A stretch of DNA of 64,000 nucleotides from Parabacteroides hominis (GCF_014287585.1 NZ_JACOOJ010000005.1:132348-196347); one strand, 5' to 3'; shown: positions 1-9,548, counted from the first letter of the stretch. Translations and numbers: made by a program. The notes: generated by a model from the letters alone, not told the origin.

Positions 1-41
1 GGATAATTCCAAACTACTATATCTCCTAATTCCAAAACCCA

Positions 42-59
42 TATCACTCTATCACTTTT
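42..59. repeat. Left inverted repeat of HU/VirE module
   Basis: The 18 bases TATCACTCTATCACTTTT match the reverse complement of 3045-3062 at 17 of 18 positions. The two copies lie just outside the HU-like and VirE-type genes and face each other. A second, perfect 13-bp inverted repeat (GATAGAGGAGTGA at 86-98, its complement at 119-131) sits between this copy and the HU gene. I see no gene in 1-422. Confidence 0.55.
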
Positions 60-228
60 TCAAGATAGCATCATAATTATCAACCGATAGAGGAGTGACA
101 CATCCCCCTTTTCATATATCACTCCTCTATCACCATGTATCACACGCCGTCCCTGTTTGCCCCGATCTGTCCGCCCTTACCCATACCCGAAAACAGACTA
201 TTTTTATTTGAAAAAACTTATTGATTTT

Positions 229-260
229 CTTGCATTTGCACTATATTTTTATTATCTTTG
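229..260 (+). promoter_or_regulatory. Bacteroidales promoter for the HU/VirE genes
   Basis: A -7 box TATCTTTG (253-260) fits the Bacteroidales TAnnTTTG consensus. CTTG at 229-232 lies 20 nt upstream as a -33 element. This leaves a leader of roughly 150 nt before the HU-like start codon. Confidence 0.55.
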
Positions 261-279
261 TAAGGACTTAAAGTCATAT

Positions 280-360
280 ACATCCGGATGTTCCTAATCC
301 CTACACCCCCATGTACAGACTGCCGTCACCCGGGTGTTCAGGAATGTAAATCCGGGTGTA
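280..360 (+). promoter_or_regulatory. Leader with CCGGRTGT repeats and palindromes
   Basis: The untranslated leader of the HU-like gene holds ACATCCGGATGT (280-291) and CACCCGGGTG (327-336), both perfect palindromes, and a third related site ATCCGGGTGT (about 350-359). Three similar sites within 80 nt suggest a protein-binding array or an RNA control element. No known riboswitch is recognised. Confidence 0.4.
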
Positions 361-422
361 AAGAAAGTTAATCAGGCACTTCTCTCAGTTTTATTCATTG
401 GTTTTACGAAAAAACACAGCTT

Positions 423-806
423 ATGTCGCATGCTTATGTAGTACGTCCCAAAGTGGACAAAAGCGGAGAAACAGAAAAAATCCGCTATTATGGCGTTCCG
501 GTGACTGCCGGGCAAGTTTCAACGGAACAATTGGCCGAGTGCATCGCAACCCGGTGCTCGCTTTCAAGAGGCGACGTGCTGGCTGCCGTAACGGAGATCG
601 GACGCGAAATCCAGTTCCAGCTGGATATGGGGTACACCGTAAACCTGCACGGCATAGGGACCTTGTTCCTCTCGGCCGGAAGCGAAGGATATGAAAACCC
701 GAAAGACTGCACGCCCCATCGAGTAAAAGCCAAACGGCTATGTATCAAGGCTGATCCGGAAATGAAAGAGTTCATGAAAAATCTTCGGTTCGAAAGATGG
801 AAATGA
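423..806 (+). CDS. HU-like DNA-binding protein
   Basis: 127 residues with the HU/IHF fold arrangement known from the Bacteroidales HU-like family (longer at the C-terminus than classical 90-residue HU). The protein begins MSHAYVVRPKVDKSGE. Its central part carries the HU-like helices and the stretch TVNLHGIGTLFLS, which corresponds to the beta-arm entry. In this family it is expected to bind DNA non-specifically as a dimer. It is followed 39 nt later by the VirE/VapE-type gene in the same direction. This pair recurs in Bacteroidales genomes and is probably co-transcribed. ATG at 423 was chosen because it is the first start after the promoter and leader in the frame carrying the HU pattern. 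Confidence 0.85.
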   Translation: MSHAYVVRPKVDKSGETEKIRYYGVPVTAGQVSTEQLAECIATRCSLSRGDVLAAVTEIGREIQFQLDMGYTVNLHGIGTLFLSAGSEGYENPKDCTPHRVKAKRLCIKADPEMKEFMKNLRFERWK

Positions 807-845
807 TTCACGGTTTGAAATTTATGATTTTAATAGACAATAAAG

Positions 846-2933
846 ATGAAGGTAACATTATATCGATATGAAAAGGGAGCGCTCGTCATGCGTTCCGTTG
901 AAATGGAAAAACTGCTGGCTGCCCTGCGGACGGAGAATCTCAACAAACCGGTCAGCACCACGCGCGACAAAGTCATGTTTGCACTGCCCGGCACGCAAAA
1001 CAGTTTCATACAGAAACTTCCGGTAATCATTTTCAGCGGGACATTCCGCAAGACAGGCGACCCCACCCCTCCCATGCGCGACTATTCGGGACTGGTCCTG
1101 CTCGAAGTAAACCATCTTTCCGACTTGCAAGAAGCGGTACAAATCCGGCAACAAGCCGCCATGATGCCACAAACGCTATTGGCATTCATCGGCTTTAGCG
1201 GGAAAAGCGTGAAAATAGTGGTCCCGTTCACATTGCCGGACGGGACGCTTCCACGCTCACCCGAACAGGTCAAACGATTCCACTCGCAAGCCTACTTGAC
1301 GGCAGTCAAATATTACCAGCCGCAATTAGGACGTAACATCACGCTGAAAGAACCGGTTCCACAGCACGGATGCCGCATGAGCTATGACCCGCAGCCGGTA
1401 TATAACCCCGATGCCGTTGCCATCCGGATCGAGCAACCGACGCAGATGCCAGATTCGGAAGAGATCCGTATCATCCCGGAAGAACCGTCCGACCCGCTGC
1501 AAAGACTAATGCCCGGTATGTCACGCAACTACCGGATCGCCACACTGTTCAGCATAGCGATGGTAGACGCCATCCGAAAATCCGGACAGATAAAAGACGA
1601 GAATCTCAAACCGGTCTTTACCTTATTAGCTGAAAATTGCCTGAAAGCCGGCATCCCGGAAGAGGATGCCGTACAATGCACGCTACTTTACAACGATCTG
1701 AAACCCAAAGAGATGGAAATACGCATGACTTTCCGATCCGTCTACACACTGAAAGAAGCACTCGCCGGGAAGACATTCATGCCGGAAATCATGTCGCTGA
1801 CTTTGCAATTAGAAGAATTCATGCTGCGCCGTTACGAAATCAGAAACAACAAGATGAGTGGCGAAGTGGAATATCGGGACAAATCGCTCCTACGTTTCAC
1901 ATTCAGCCCTTTCACCCGCGAAGTCCGTAACTCTATCTGCACGGAAGCACACAAAGAAGGACTGAATGTCTGGGACAAAGACATCGAACGGTATGTTTAC
2001 TCGGACAACACACCCGCTTTTTTCCCGATAGAAGAATACCTCGGGCATCTGCCCAAATGGGATGGCAAAGATCATATCCGGGCGCTTGCCAGACGTGTGC
2101 CTTGCAACAATCTCCGATGGGCTGACCACTTCTACCGATGGTTCCTCAGTATGGTGGCACACTGGTTAGGGTTGGACCGGGAACATGGCAACAGCACTAC
2201 TCCCCTACTGGTCGGCGACCAGGGGTGCGGCAAATCGACTTATTGCCTGAACATCCTGCCCCCCGAACTGCGGCAGTTCTACACAGACAGCATCGACTTC
2301 AGCAAGCGACGGGATACGGAGTTGGCTTTGCACCGCTATGCCCTGGTAAACATAGACGAGTTCGATTCCGTCAAAGAGACGCACCAAAGCTACCTGAAGC
2401 ATATCCTGCAAAAAGCGAACGTCAGCACACGGTTGCCCTACCAGACGGCCAACAGGAATTTGAGACGTTACGCCACATTCATCGCGACAAGCAACAACTT
2501 CAATATCCTGACCGACCCGACCGGAAGCCGGCGTTTCATTTGCATCGAAGTCACAGACACCATCGACTATACACAGCCGATCGACTACGAACAGTTGTAT
2601 GCACAGGCGATGGAAGCATTGGCAAACAGCGAACGCTACTGGTTCACACACGAAGAAGAAACCGAAATCGTCGCCAACAACCGGCAATTCCAGCAAATAC
2701 CGCCCGAAGAACAACTGTTCCTGCAATATTTCCGCCTCCCAAAACAGAATGAGGCAGGCGAATTTCTTCTGTCGATAGAGATTTTAGGGCGGATCAAGCA
2801 GAAACAACGCGATTTCAACTACACAAAAACCGTTATCTCCAACTTCGGACGCCTTTTGAAACGAAACGGCATCCCGTCGAAAAGGAGCAACAGAGGTACT
2901 ATATATCAGGTAGTTGAGCTGAACAAGTCCTAA
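846..2933 (+). CDS. VirE N-terminal/VapE-type P-loop ATPase with DUF3874
   Basis: 695 residues. The N-terminal third looks like the VirE_N (BT4734-type) domain, a degenerate primase-like region. The middle is a VapE-type helicase/ATPase with a clear Walker A, VGDQGCGKST (residues 456-465, catalytic Lys463), and a Walker B-like NIDEF about 40 residues later. The last 60 residues (from LLSIEILGRIKQKQRDF) match the DUF3874 winged-helix-like tail. Proteins of this build resemble the replication primase-helicases of mobile elements, but in Bacteroidales they often occur as free chromosomal HU/VirE pairs whose job is unknown. There is no integrase or transposase next to this pair. The flanking inverted repeats hint at a mobile or formerly mobile unit. 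Confidence 0.85.
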   Translation: MKVTLYRYEKGALVMRSVEMEKLLAALRTENLNKPVSTTRDKVMFALPGTQNSFIQKLPVIIFSGTFRKTGDPTPPMRDYSGLVLLEVNHLSDLQEAVQIRQQAAMMPQTLLAFIGFSGKSVKIVVPFTLPDGTLPRSPEQVKRFHSQAYLTAVKYYQPQLGRNITLKEPVPQHGCRMSYDPQPVYNPDAVAIRIEQPTQMPDSEEIRIIPEEPSDPLQRLMPGMSRNYRIATLFSIAMVDAIRKSGQIKDENLKPVFTLLAENCLKAGIPEEDAVQCTLLYNDLKPKEMEIRMTFRSVYTLKEALAGKTFMPEIMSLTLQLEEFMLRRYEIRNNKMSGEVEYRDKSLLRFTFSPFTREVRNSICTEAHKEGLNVWDKDIERYVYSDNTPAFFPIEEYLGHLPKWDGKDHIRALARRVPCNNLRWADHFYRWFLSMVAHWLGLDREHGNSTTPLLVGDQGCGKSTYCLNILPPELRQFYTDSIDFSKRRDTELALHRYALVNIDEFDSVKETHQSYLKHILQKANVSTRLPYQTANRNLRRYATFIATSNNFNILTDPTGSRRFICIEVTDTIDYTQPIDYEQLYAQAMEALANSERYWFTHEEETEIVANNRQFQQIPPEEQLFLQYFRLPKQNEAGEFLLSIEILGRIKQKQRDFNYTKTVISNFGRLLKRNGIPSKRSNRGTIYQVVELNKS

Positions 2934-2980
2934 AAAAAGACTTTTCTTCTTCAAAAAACAGTGACACATGAGTGATATGA

Positions 2981-3011
2981 GCGTGATAGATATTCCGAGC
3001 ATCTATCACGC
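2981..3011. repeat. Hairpin after VirE-type gene
   Basis: GCGTGATAGAT (2981-2991) and its exact complement (3001-3011) form an 11-bp stem with a 9-nt loop. There is no U-run, so it is not a normal terminator. The GTGATAGA theme recurs on the left side of the module (86-131). GTGACACAT also occurs on both sides (95-103 and 2961-2969). Confidence 0.5.
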
Positions 3012-3044
3012 ATTATAAATCTAATATACAGATAGTTAAAACAG

Positions 3045-3062
3045 AAAAGTGATATAGTGATA
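3045..3062. repeat. Right inverted repeat of HU/VirE module
   Basis: Reverse-complement partner of 42-59 with one mismatch in 18. Together they bracket about 3 kb containing only the HU-like and VirE-type genes. Confidence 0.55.
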
Positions 3063-3127
3063 CTGATTTTAGGAAATGTATTGGCATCCGGCTTTGGCAC
3101 ATCTCCATTCTTTAATTCATTACATAT

Positions 3128-3163
3128 ATAATATTACATAATGTAATATTATTCTTATCTTTG
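3128..3163 (+). promoter_or_regulatory. 25-nt palindrome plus -7 box before TonB operon
   Basis: Two exactly complementary 12-nt arms, ATAATATTACAT (3128-3139) and ATGTAATATTAT (3141-3152), are separated by one base. The palindrome ends 3 nt before TATCTTTG (3156-3163), a match to TAnnTTTG. The palindrome therefore covers the -33 to -10 stretch of the promoter, where a repressor would block transcription of the four-gene operon that follows. Confidence 0.6.
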
Positions 3164-3196
3164 GTGCTGTTATCCTCTATCAAATATAATCTATTT

Positions 3197-3910
3197 ATGA
3201 AAACAGGGACTTCAATCATTCTACTATGTCTATCCATTGGAATGCTGCACGGACAACAAACCGATACCAACAAGAGATTGCTTGGCAAGTTAGTGCAAGA
3301 TTACTTTTCCGTAGTACAGGAATATGCCCTCGTTTATAACGGAAAGGAATATTCACGCTATGAAAAACAGACAACTAATCATCCGTATCTGGTAAACGCC
3401 GGATTCGAGGAAGGGACAATAAGTTTTGGGGGCATCGTCTATCCACGACTTCTCATGAAGCTGGACTTATTCCGGGACGAACTCGTTTTGCAATCGCCGA
3501 ACAAGCTCTATCCCATCGTTGCCGAAAAAAAGCGAATCGATTACATCCTACTAAACGGTTACCGCGTCATCAACCCGTCGACAAGAGGATGGCAAGACTT
3601 CATCGGCAACGAATATATAGTGTTACTGTCCGACAATATCTATCCGGTTATCAAAAAATATATTGTCACCTACGAGGAAAAAGTAAACGGACTTTCCATC
3701 GAAGCCTCTTTCCGGATAAAAGAACGGTTCTATGTCGTCAAGGAAAACAGATTTTACCCGGTTAAAAACAAACGGGCGCTACTCAACCTTTTCCCTGATA
3801 AGAAGAAGGAGCTAAGCCGATACGCACGGGAACAGAAGCTGAACTTCAAGAAGCAGCCGGAACAGGCTTTCGTTACGATTGTCAAACAATATGAAGCATT
3901 AAACAGATGA
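3197..3910 (+). CDS. Secreted protein of unknown function, first gene of TonB operon
   Basis: 237 residues from ATG at 3197. An upstream TTG at 3161 overlaps the promoter box and is unlikely to be used. It starts with a signal peptide (KTGTSIILLCLSIGMLHGQ, cut before QQTD), so it is periplasmic or outer-membrane associated. The body is rich in Tyr, Lys and Arg with no domain I can name. The last codons overlap the next gene (ATGA at 3907), indicating translational coupling to the TonB receptor. Likely an accessory protein of that receptor system. Confidence 0.7.
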   Translation: MKTGTSIILLCLSIGMLHGQQTDTNKRLLGKLVQDYFSVVQEYALVYNGKEYSRYEKQTTNHPYLVNAGFEEGTISFGGIVYPRLLMKLDLFRDELVLQSPNKLYPIVAEKKRIDYILLNGYRVINPSTRGWQDFIGNEYIVLLSDNIYPVIKKYIVTYEEKVNGLSIEASFRIKERFYVVKENRFYPVKNKRALLNLFPDKKKELSRYAREQKLNFKKQPEQAFVTIVKQYEALNR

Positions 3911-6657
3911 GGATAAGACAAATCGGATATATTATAATCATGTTGATTATCTGCCATTCCCCGTTATTTTCCCAACAGAATGTCAGTATCCATGCCGAAA
4001 AACAACCGGCGACAGAAGTGTTCCGCCAGATAGCCGCACAAAGCGGATTGACTGTCTACTACAATCCGACGGATGTCGATTCGCTGATCGTCACGCTTGC
4101 CTGTACGGATACGCAACCGGCCGAAGCCATGCAGCAAGCATTGGAAGGCAGCCATTTGCAAGTATTCGCGTTTGCCGACAAATATTTATTTGTCCTGAAA
4201 GACAAAAAACTGATTACCTCCCTTCCCGATAATTTTTTTGGGAGTGACAGGAAAGGAGAAGAAAAATCTAATTTTGCTGCTGTCCTGAATAAACAAAAAG
4301 AACAGAAAGCGACTTCGGAAAACAAGGTTTATACCATCGGCGACGCTTCAGCTCCCGGTTCAGGTAAAATCAAACTAAGCGGCCACATGACCGACTTCCG
4401 TACCGGCGAACCGGTCGTCGGCGCTGTCGTCTATATCGAGAATCCGACCATTGCGGCGACAACTGACGCATTCGGTTTTTACACGCTGCTTTTACCGGCC
4501 GGACGTCACAATCTACAGATCAAAGGGATGGGACTGAAAGATACCCAACGGCAAGTGATGCTCAATTCAGACGGGCAGCTCGACATTGAATTGGAAGAAC
4601 AAGTCTATTCACTGAAAGAGGTGACCATCACTTCCGACAGGATAGCGAATGTCCGCAGTAATATATTAGGAGTAGAGCGAGTCAACATCAAGGAAATAAA
4701 GAACGTGCCGACTGTATTCGGTGAAAAAGACGTGATACGGATCGTCATGATGCTGCCGGGCGTGAAAGCGGTAGGCGAAGCCTCCAGCGGATTCAATGTG
4801 CGGGGAGGATCGACCGACCAGAACCTGATCTTGTTCAACAACGGTACGATCTACAATCCGACACATTTGTTCGGACTATTCTCTGCATTCAATGCCGACT
4901 TGGTAAAAGATATCGAACTGTATAAAAGCAGCATTCCGGCTAAATACGGAGGTCGTATCTCATCCGTCCTCGAAATTAACGGAAGAGAAGGCAATAAAAA
5001 GAAATTCACGGGATCGGCAAGTCTTGGACTTCTGACCAGCCGCATCACTTTGGAAGGACCGATCGGAAAGAAAACATCTTTTATTGCCGGAGGCAGGACG
5101 ACCTATTCGGACTGGCTGCTCAACCTGTTACCAGAGAAGAGCGGTTACAAAGATGGGAAAGCCGGGTTTTACGATTTAAACCTGATAGTGGATCATAAGT
5201 TTTCCGACAAAGACAACTTGTATGCCAGCGGCTATTACAGTCACGATCATTTCTACTTCGATGCAAACGAACGATATAGCTATACCAACGCCAACGGCTC
5301 TTTAAAGTGGCGGCATGTCTTCCCGAACCGAATGACCGGGACTTTTACGGGTGGATACGATCATTATGATTATCTGACAAAAACAGAAGAGAATCCGGCA
5401 GAAGCCTACAGGTTACGTTTCGGTATAGACCAGATTTTCGGAAAGTTGGATTTCACTCATTACCTGAATGAAAAACATATACTTGACTTCGGAGGCGGGA
5501 CAACTTACTACCGGTTGAATCCGGGGGAGAACTTGCCAAACCACCCGGAATCATTGATCGCACCGGATAAATTGCAAAAAGAACAGGCGATGGAGACCTA
5601 TTTTTATCTGGCTGACAGATGGGAGATAAACGACCGGTTGTCGGTAAGTGCCGGTTTGCGCTACATGATGTTCAATTCGATGGGGCCGCGCACCTATTCC
5701 CTTTACGATCCCACCTTCCTGCCCAGCGAAGGTACAGAGACAGAGACTAAGACCGTCAACGGTTTTCGTGCCTTCAAGACCTATCATGCCCCGGAAATCA
5801 GATTGTCCGCCCGCTATGCTTTCGACGGCGACTTCTCCGTCAAAGCCGGATTCAACACATTGCAACAGAATATACACAAGCTGTCGAACACCACCATCAT
5901 GTCGCCTACCGACACTTGGAAACTGAGCGACGCGAACATCAAACCGCAAAAAGGGATGCAGGTGGCAGCCGGATTATATAAGAACTTTATGGGAAACAGC
6001 ATCGAGACTTCGATCGAGGCGTATTATAAAACCATGAAGGACTATCTGGACTATCGGAGCGGTGCGCAACTGACCATGAACCATCATATCGAAACCGATG
6101 TAATCAGTACACAAGGCAAAGCCTACGGCGTGGAGTTGATGGTGAAAAAGACACAGGGCAAACTGAACGGTTGGGTCAGTTATTCATATTCGCGAACCCA
6201 GTTGAGGCAACATGATGCCCGCATATCCGATCCGATCAACGACGGGAATTGGTATCCGGCAGATTACGACAAGCCGCACGAAGTGAAATTTGCCGGTAAT
6301 TACAAATTCACGCAACGATACAGTTTCTCTTTAAACTGCGACTACAGCACGGGACGTCCGGTTACATTGCCGGTTTCCAAATTCAATTATGCGGGAGGAG
6401 AATTTGTTTACTACTCCGGGCGCAACCAATACAGAATACCGGATTTCTTCAGGATGGATGTCGCGTTCAATATCGAACCGAGCCACAAGTTGACTCTGCT
6501 TACACACAGTACATTTTCCATCGGAGTTTACAACGTAACCGGAAGAAAGAATGCTTACTCCGTTTACTACATATCCGAAGGCGGGAAATTACAAGGCTAC
6601 AAGATGGCTATATTCGGTGCTCCCATTCCTTATTTGTCTTACAATATAAAATTCTGA
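3907..6657 (+). CDS. TonB-dependent receptor with STN and carboxypeptidase-regulatory-like domains
   Basis: 916 residues. After a signal peptide comes an STN domain (about 22-100, SIHAEKQPATEVFRQIAAQSG). A carboxypeptidase-regulatory-like beta-sandwich follows (about 155-245, from KIKLSGHMTDFRTGEPVVG). Next are a plug domain (about 250-365, with FNVRGGSTDQNLILFNNG) and an outer-membrane beta-barrel to the C-terminus, which ends LSYNIKF with the terminal Phe typical of barrel proteins. It takes up an unknown ligand using TonB energy. STN domains usually signal to a FecR-type anti-sigma factor, but no FecR or ECF sigma gene is nearby. The gene overlaps its upstream neighbour by 4 nt and is followed 3 nt later by a DUF4249 lipoprotein, a frequent Bacteroidota pairing. 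Confidence 0.9.
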   Translation: MRIRQIGYIIIMLIICHSPLFSQQNVSIHAEKQPATEVFRQIAAQSGLTVYYNPTDVDSLIVTLACTDTQPAEAMQQALEGSHLQVFAFADKYLFVLKDKKLITSLPDNFFGSDRKGEEKSNFAAVLNKQKEQKATSENKVYTIGDASAPGSGKIKLSGHMTDFRTGEPVVGAVVYIENPTIAATTDAFGFYTLLLPAGRHNLQIKGMGLKDTQRQVMLNSDGQLDIELEEQVYSLKEVTITSDRIANVRSNILGVERVNIKEIKNVPTVFGEKDVIRIVMMLPGVKAVGEASSGFNVRGGSTDQNLILFNNGTIYNPTHLFGLFSAFNADLVKDIELYKSSIPAKYGGRISSVLEINGREGNKKKFTGSASLGLLTSRITLEGPIGKKTSFIAGGRTTYSDWLLNLLPEKSGYKDGKAGFYDLNLIVDHKFSDKDNLYASGYYSHDHFYFDANERYSYTNANGSLKWRHVFPNRMTGTFTGGYDHYDYLTKTEENPAEAYRLRFGIDQIFGKLDFTHYLNEKHILDFGGGTTYYRLNPGENLPNHPESLIAPDKLQKEQAMETYFYLADRWEINDRLSVSAGLRYMMFNSMGPRTYSLYDPTFLPSEGTETETKTVNGFRAFKTYHAPEIRLSARYAFDGDFSVKAGFNTLQQNIHKLSNTTIMSPTDTWKLSDANIKPQKGMQVAAGLYKNFMGNSIETSIEAYYKTMKDYLDYRSGAQLTMNHHIETDVISTQGKAYGVELMVKKTQGKLNGWVSYSYSRTQLRQHDARISDPINDGNWYPADYDKPHEVKFAGNYKFTQRYSFSLNCDYSTGRPVTLPVSKFNYAGGEFVYYSGRNQYRIPDFFRMDVAFNIEPSHKLTLLTHSTFSIGVYNVTGRKNAYSVYYISEGGKLQGYKMAIFGAPIPYLSYNIKF

Positions 6658-6660
6658 ACC

Positions 6661-7830
6661 ATGAAAAAGTTATCTATAAAACTATATATTGTTTTCTACT
6701 GCACGATGATCGGTTTGGCGACCGGTTGCATCACTCCCTACGAACCCGACGTGGAATGGATCAACGACCTTTTGGTTGTGGAAGGCACGATTATCGCTCC
6801 TTACGGAACCACAATCCACATCAACCGGACAAACGAAGGGTCCAGTAGTTTCTATGACCCGAGCCTAACCGGCAAAAAAGCAATAGTCACCCTTATTTCC
6901 GATAAAGGCACAACAATTGCAACCGCAAAAAATACAACCGGAGGAACCTATACGCTAACAGACTCTATTTCGTTCAAACCAGGAGAAAAATATGCCATTC
7001 ACTTCCTGTTGGATGGTAAAGAATATCAGTCCGATTTTGTGGAACCGCAGATCACACCGGAAATCGATGAAGTCAATTTCCAATATAAAGAACAGGAAGA
7101 AGTCAACATCAGGGTTTCGACCCATAACGATGCCCCGAACGGTTCGCCCTACTATCGCTGGACGTATAAAGAGGATTGGGAAATACGGTCGGAATATTTT
7201 GCTTCTTATGTTTGGGATGGTGAAATCGTAGAGCGCATTTCTCATGATAGCCCTAAAAACACATTCTATTGCTGGAAAAACAACTCTTCGATTAATTTCC
7301 TGTTGGGTAAAACAGAACAAATGAAAATAAATAAAATAAAAGATCACACATTAATAAATATACCCAGATACGACGATCGACTCTCTTATCTATATAGTGT
7401 TTTAGTCAGACAATATTCTTTAGATAAAGAGGCATTCGAATATTTTCGGAACCTGCAAAAAAACATTGATGAAGCGGGTGGATTATTTGCCCCTCAGCCA
7501 ACAGAAATAAAAGGGAATATTACTTGCCTGACTAATCCTAAAGAAACTGTTATCGGATATATCAATGCTTCCACTGAAACCACATATCGTTTATTCTTCA
7601 ATGCTTATAAATTAGCAGGGATGGGAGACGTGTATAATTGCAAAGAAACCGAATCTGTTTTATTAAAGGATATAGGAAATGCTTACGGAAAAGGATTGGC
7701 AATCTTAGATTTAATCGATGACCGAGGGGGAGAGCCCATATACAAATGCATAAATCGTCGCTGCGTCGACTGCCTGTCACGCGGAGGGACAAAAGACAAA
7801 CCGGATTTCTGGCCGAACGATCACAAATAA
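6661..7830 (+). CDS. DUF4249-family lipoprotein
   Basis: 389 residues with a lipoprotein signal: a hydrophobic stretch ending in the lipobox LATGC, lipidated Cys23. The segment after it (ITPYEPDVEWINDLLVVEG) is the characteristic start of DUF4249 proteins, which are beta-rich envelope lipoproteins encoded beside STN-type TonB receptors. It probably acts as surface partner of the receptor at 3907. The C-terminus is Cys-rich (CINRRCVDC). Start ATG at 6661 lies 3 nt after the previous stop. Confidence 0.85.
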   Translation: MKKLSIKLYIVFYCTMIGLATGCITPYEPDVEWINDLLVVEGTIIAPYGTTIHINRTNEGSSSFYDPSLTGKKAIVTLISDKGTTIATAKNTTGGTYTLTDSISFKPGEKYAIHFLLDGKEYQSDFVEPQITPEIDEVNFQYKEQEEVNIRVSTHNDAPNGSPYYRWTYKEDWEIRSEYFASYVWDGEIVERISHDSPKNTFYCWKNNSSINFLLGKTEQMKINKIKDHTLINIPRYDDRLSYLYSVLVRQYSLDKEAFEYFRNLQKNIDEAGGLFAPQPTEIKGNITCLTNPKETVIGYINASTETTYRLFFNAYKLAGMGDVYNCKETESVLLKDIGNAYGKGLAILDLIDDRGGEPIYKCINRRCVDCLSRGGTKDKPDFWPNDHK

Positions 7831-7841
7831 AACTGTATCTT

Positions 7842-9536
7842 ATGAAAACAATTTTATCAATCAAACTTCTATATTTCTTCTTTCTGTTTGCTCTGATAGG
7901 AGCAAGCAACGGATATGCCTCCTCCTACGGAGAACGGGTATATGTCCAAACTGACAAACAATTCTATCTATCAGGCGAATTACTCTGGTTAAAACTATAT
8001 ACCACAGATTCCGGCGGGAAATTAAGTTCTTTCAGCAAAGTAGGATATGTGGAATTGATGAATGATTCTATCCCGGAAATACAGATCCGGCTCGATTTGG
8101 CAAACGGAACCGGCAACGGCTGGATGGAATTGCCGGTTACATTGCCAACCGGTTATTACCGACTGGTCGCTTACACCCGGTACATGCAAAACGAAGGAGA
8201 AGATATATTCTTTGAAAAAAAGATTTCTGTCGTAAATCCTTATCAGCCTCAGGAAAACCGGACACAGCCCGTAACTGAAAATCATTCTTTCAAGCAGCCT
8301 AACCGGATAAAATCGAACCATATCATAACGGTATCGACAGACAAGGCTTCATATCAAGCAAGGGATAAAGGGGTTATCCGTATCCAAGGATTACCCACCG
8401 ATTCCATCTCCCTTTCTGTTTCTGTTGCCGGTACAGACCCGATACAGACAACGGCTCCATCGATCCGGGAATGGAAAGAAAGCCTATTTTCAAAAGGCAT
8501 GGCAAGTTTCACCACAAAAATTATTCCGGAATATGAAGGCCCCATCTATGAAGGACAGCTCATAGACCGAAGTAATAATCAGCCGGCTACGGAATACGGC
8601 ATCGTCGGGCTGCTTTCTTTTCCGGGAGAAAATATCCAAGTATTCAACGGGAAAACCGATAAAAACGGACATATCACTTTTTACACGGGCTTGACACATG
8701 GGAAAAAGGAGATGGCTACGGTTGCGTTGAATACATCCGGGAAGTCATACCGGATCGATTTACAATCTCCATTTGCCCGGCATCGATCCAAAACATTCCC
8801 GTCTATCTATCTCGATTCCACTTGGCATCAATATCTTTTGCAAAGAAGTATGGGAGTACAAGTCATGCAGGTCTATACCGGTGATTCCATCAACCGGATA
8901 GAAAGTGCCAGTCCCCACACGTTTTCCAAGCCCTACAAATCTTACATCCTGGATGAATATACCCGTTTTCCTTTTATTGAAGAGATATTGACGGAATTCA
9001 TTCCCATTGCCAGAGTCAGTAAAAAGGATGGCAAGCGGACCTTCTCTGTTCTAACGGAAAAAATGGATAAGTTCTCTACACAAACGCTTGTTTTGTTCGA
9101 CAACATACCAATCACAGACCAAGAACAGATATACAGCTATAACCCGTTATTGCTAAAAAAAATAGATGTCTATTTAGGACACTATATTTTCGGCGGGCAA
9201 CGATTTGACGGTATCTTATCTTTTTCGACATATAAAGGAGATTACCAGGGGATAAAGTTGGATCCGGCAACTCAATTGTTCGACAAAGGAAGCACACAGG
9301 CCACTCGTTATTTTTATACACCCGTATATGAAGAAGAGCAGGTTAAAACATCAGGCAAACCGGATTTCCGACATACCCTACTCTGGATTCCCACTTTACA
9401 AAATAAAGGGCAGGAAGAAATGACAATTCCATTTTACACCTCCGATCTACCTGGTGAATATACGATTACAGTCGAAGGAATCGGAAGAAACGGAACGATT
9501 GTAAATGCGACTTATACGATAAATGTAACAAATTAA
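7842..9536 (+). CDS. Periplasmic MG2/alpha-2-macroglobulin-like protein
   Basis: 564 residues from ATG at 7842. A longer frame begins at 7746 inside the preceding gene and is not credible as a start. A signal peptide ending NGYAS is followed by RVYVQTDKQFYLSGELLWLKLY, the start of an MG2-like beta-sandwich as in alpha-2-macroglobulin-like proteins. A second such repeat appears near VSTDKASYQARDKGVIRI. No thioester motif is visible. Last gene of the 3197-9536 operon, 11 nt after DUF4249. Proteins like this accompany TonB receptors in Bacteroidota, but their function is not established. Confidence 0.75.
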   Translation: MKTILSIKLLYFFFLFALIGASNGYASSYGERVYVQTDKQFYLSGELLWLKLYTTDSGGKLSSFSKVGYVELMNDSIPEIQIRLDLANGTGNGWMELPVTLPTGYYRLVAYTRYMQNEGEDIFFEKKISVVNPYQPQENRTQPVTENHSFKQPNRIKSNHIITVSTDKASYQARDKGVIRIQGLPTDSISLSVSVAGTDPIQTTAPSIREWKESLFSKGMASFTTKIIPEYEGPIYEGQLIDRSNNQPATEYGIVGLLSFPGENIQVFNGKTDKNGHITFYTGLTHGKKEMATVALNTSGKSYRIDLQSPFARHRSKTFPSIYLDSTWHQYLLQRSMGVQVMQVYTGDSINRIESASPHTFSKPYKSYILDEYTRFPFIEEILTEFIPIARVSKKDGKRTFSVLTEKMDKFSTQTLVLFDNIPITDQEQIYSYNPLLLKKIDVYLGHYIFGGQRFDGILSFSTYKGDYQGIKLDPATQLFDKGSTQATRYFYTPVYEEEQVKTSGKPDFRHTLLWIPTLQNKGQEEMTIPFYTSDLPGEYTITVEGIGRNGTIVNATYTINVTN

Positions 9537-9548
9537 TATAGTAAATTT

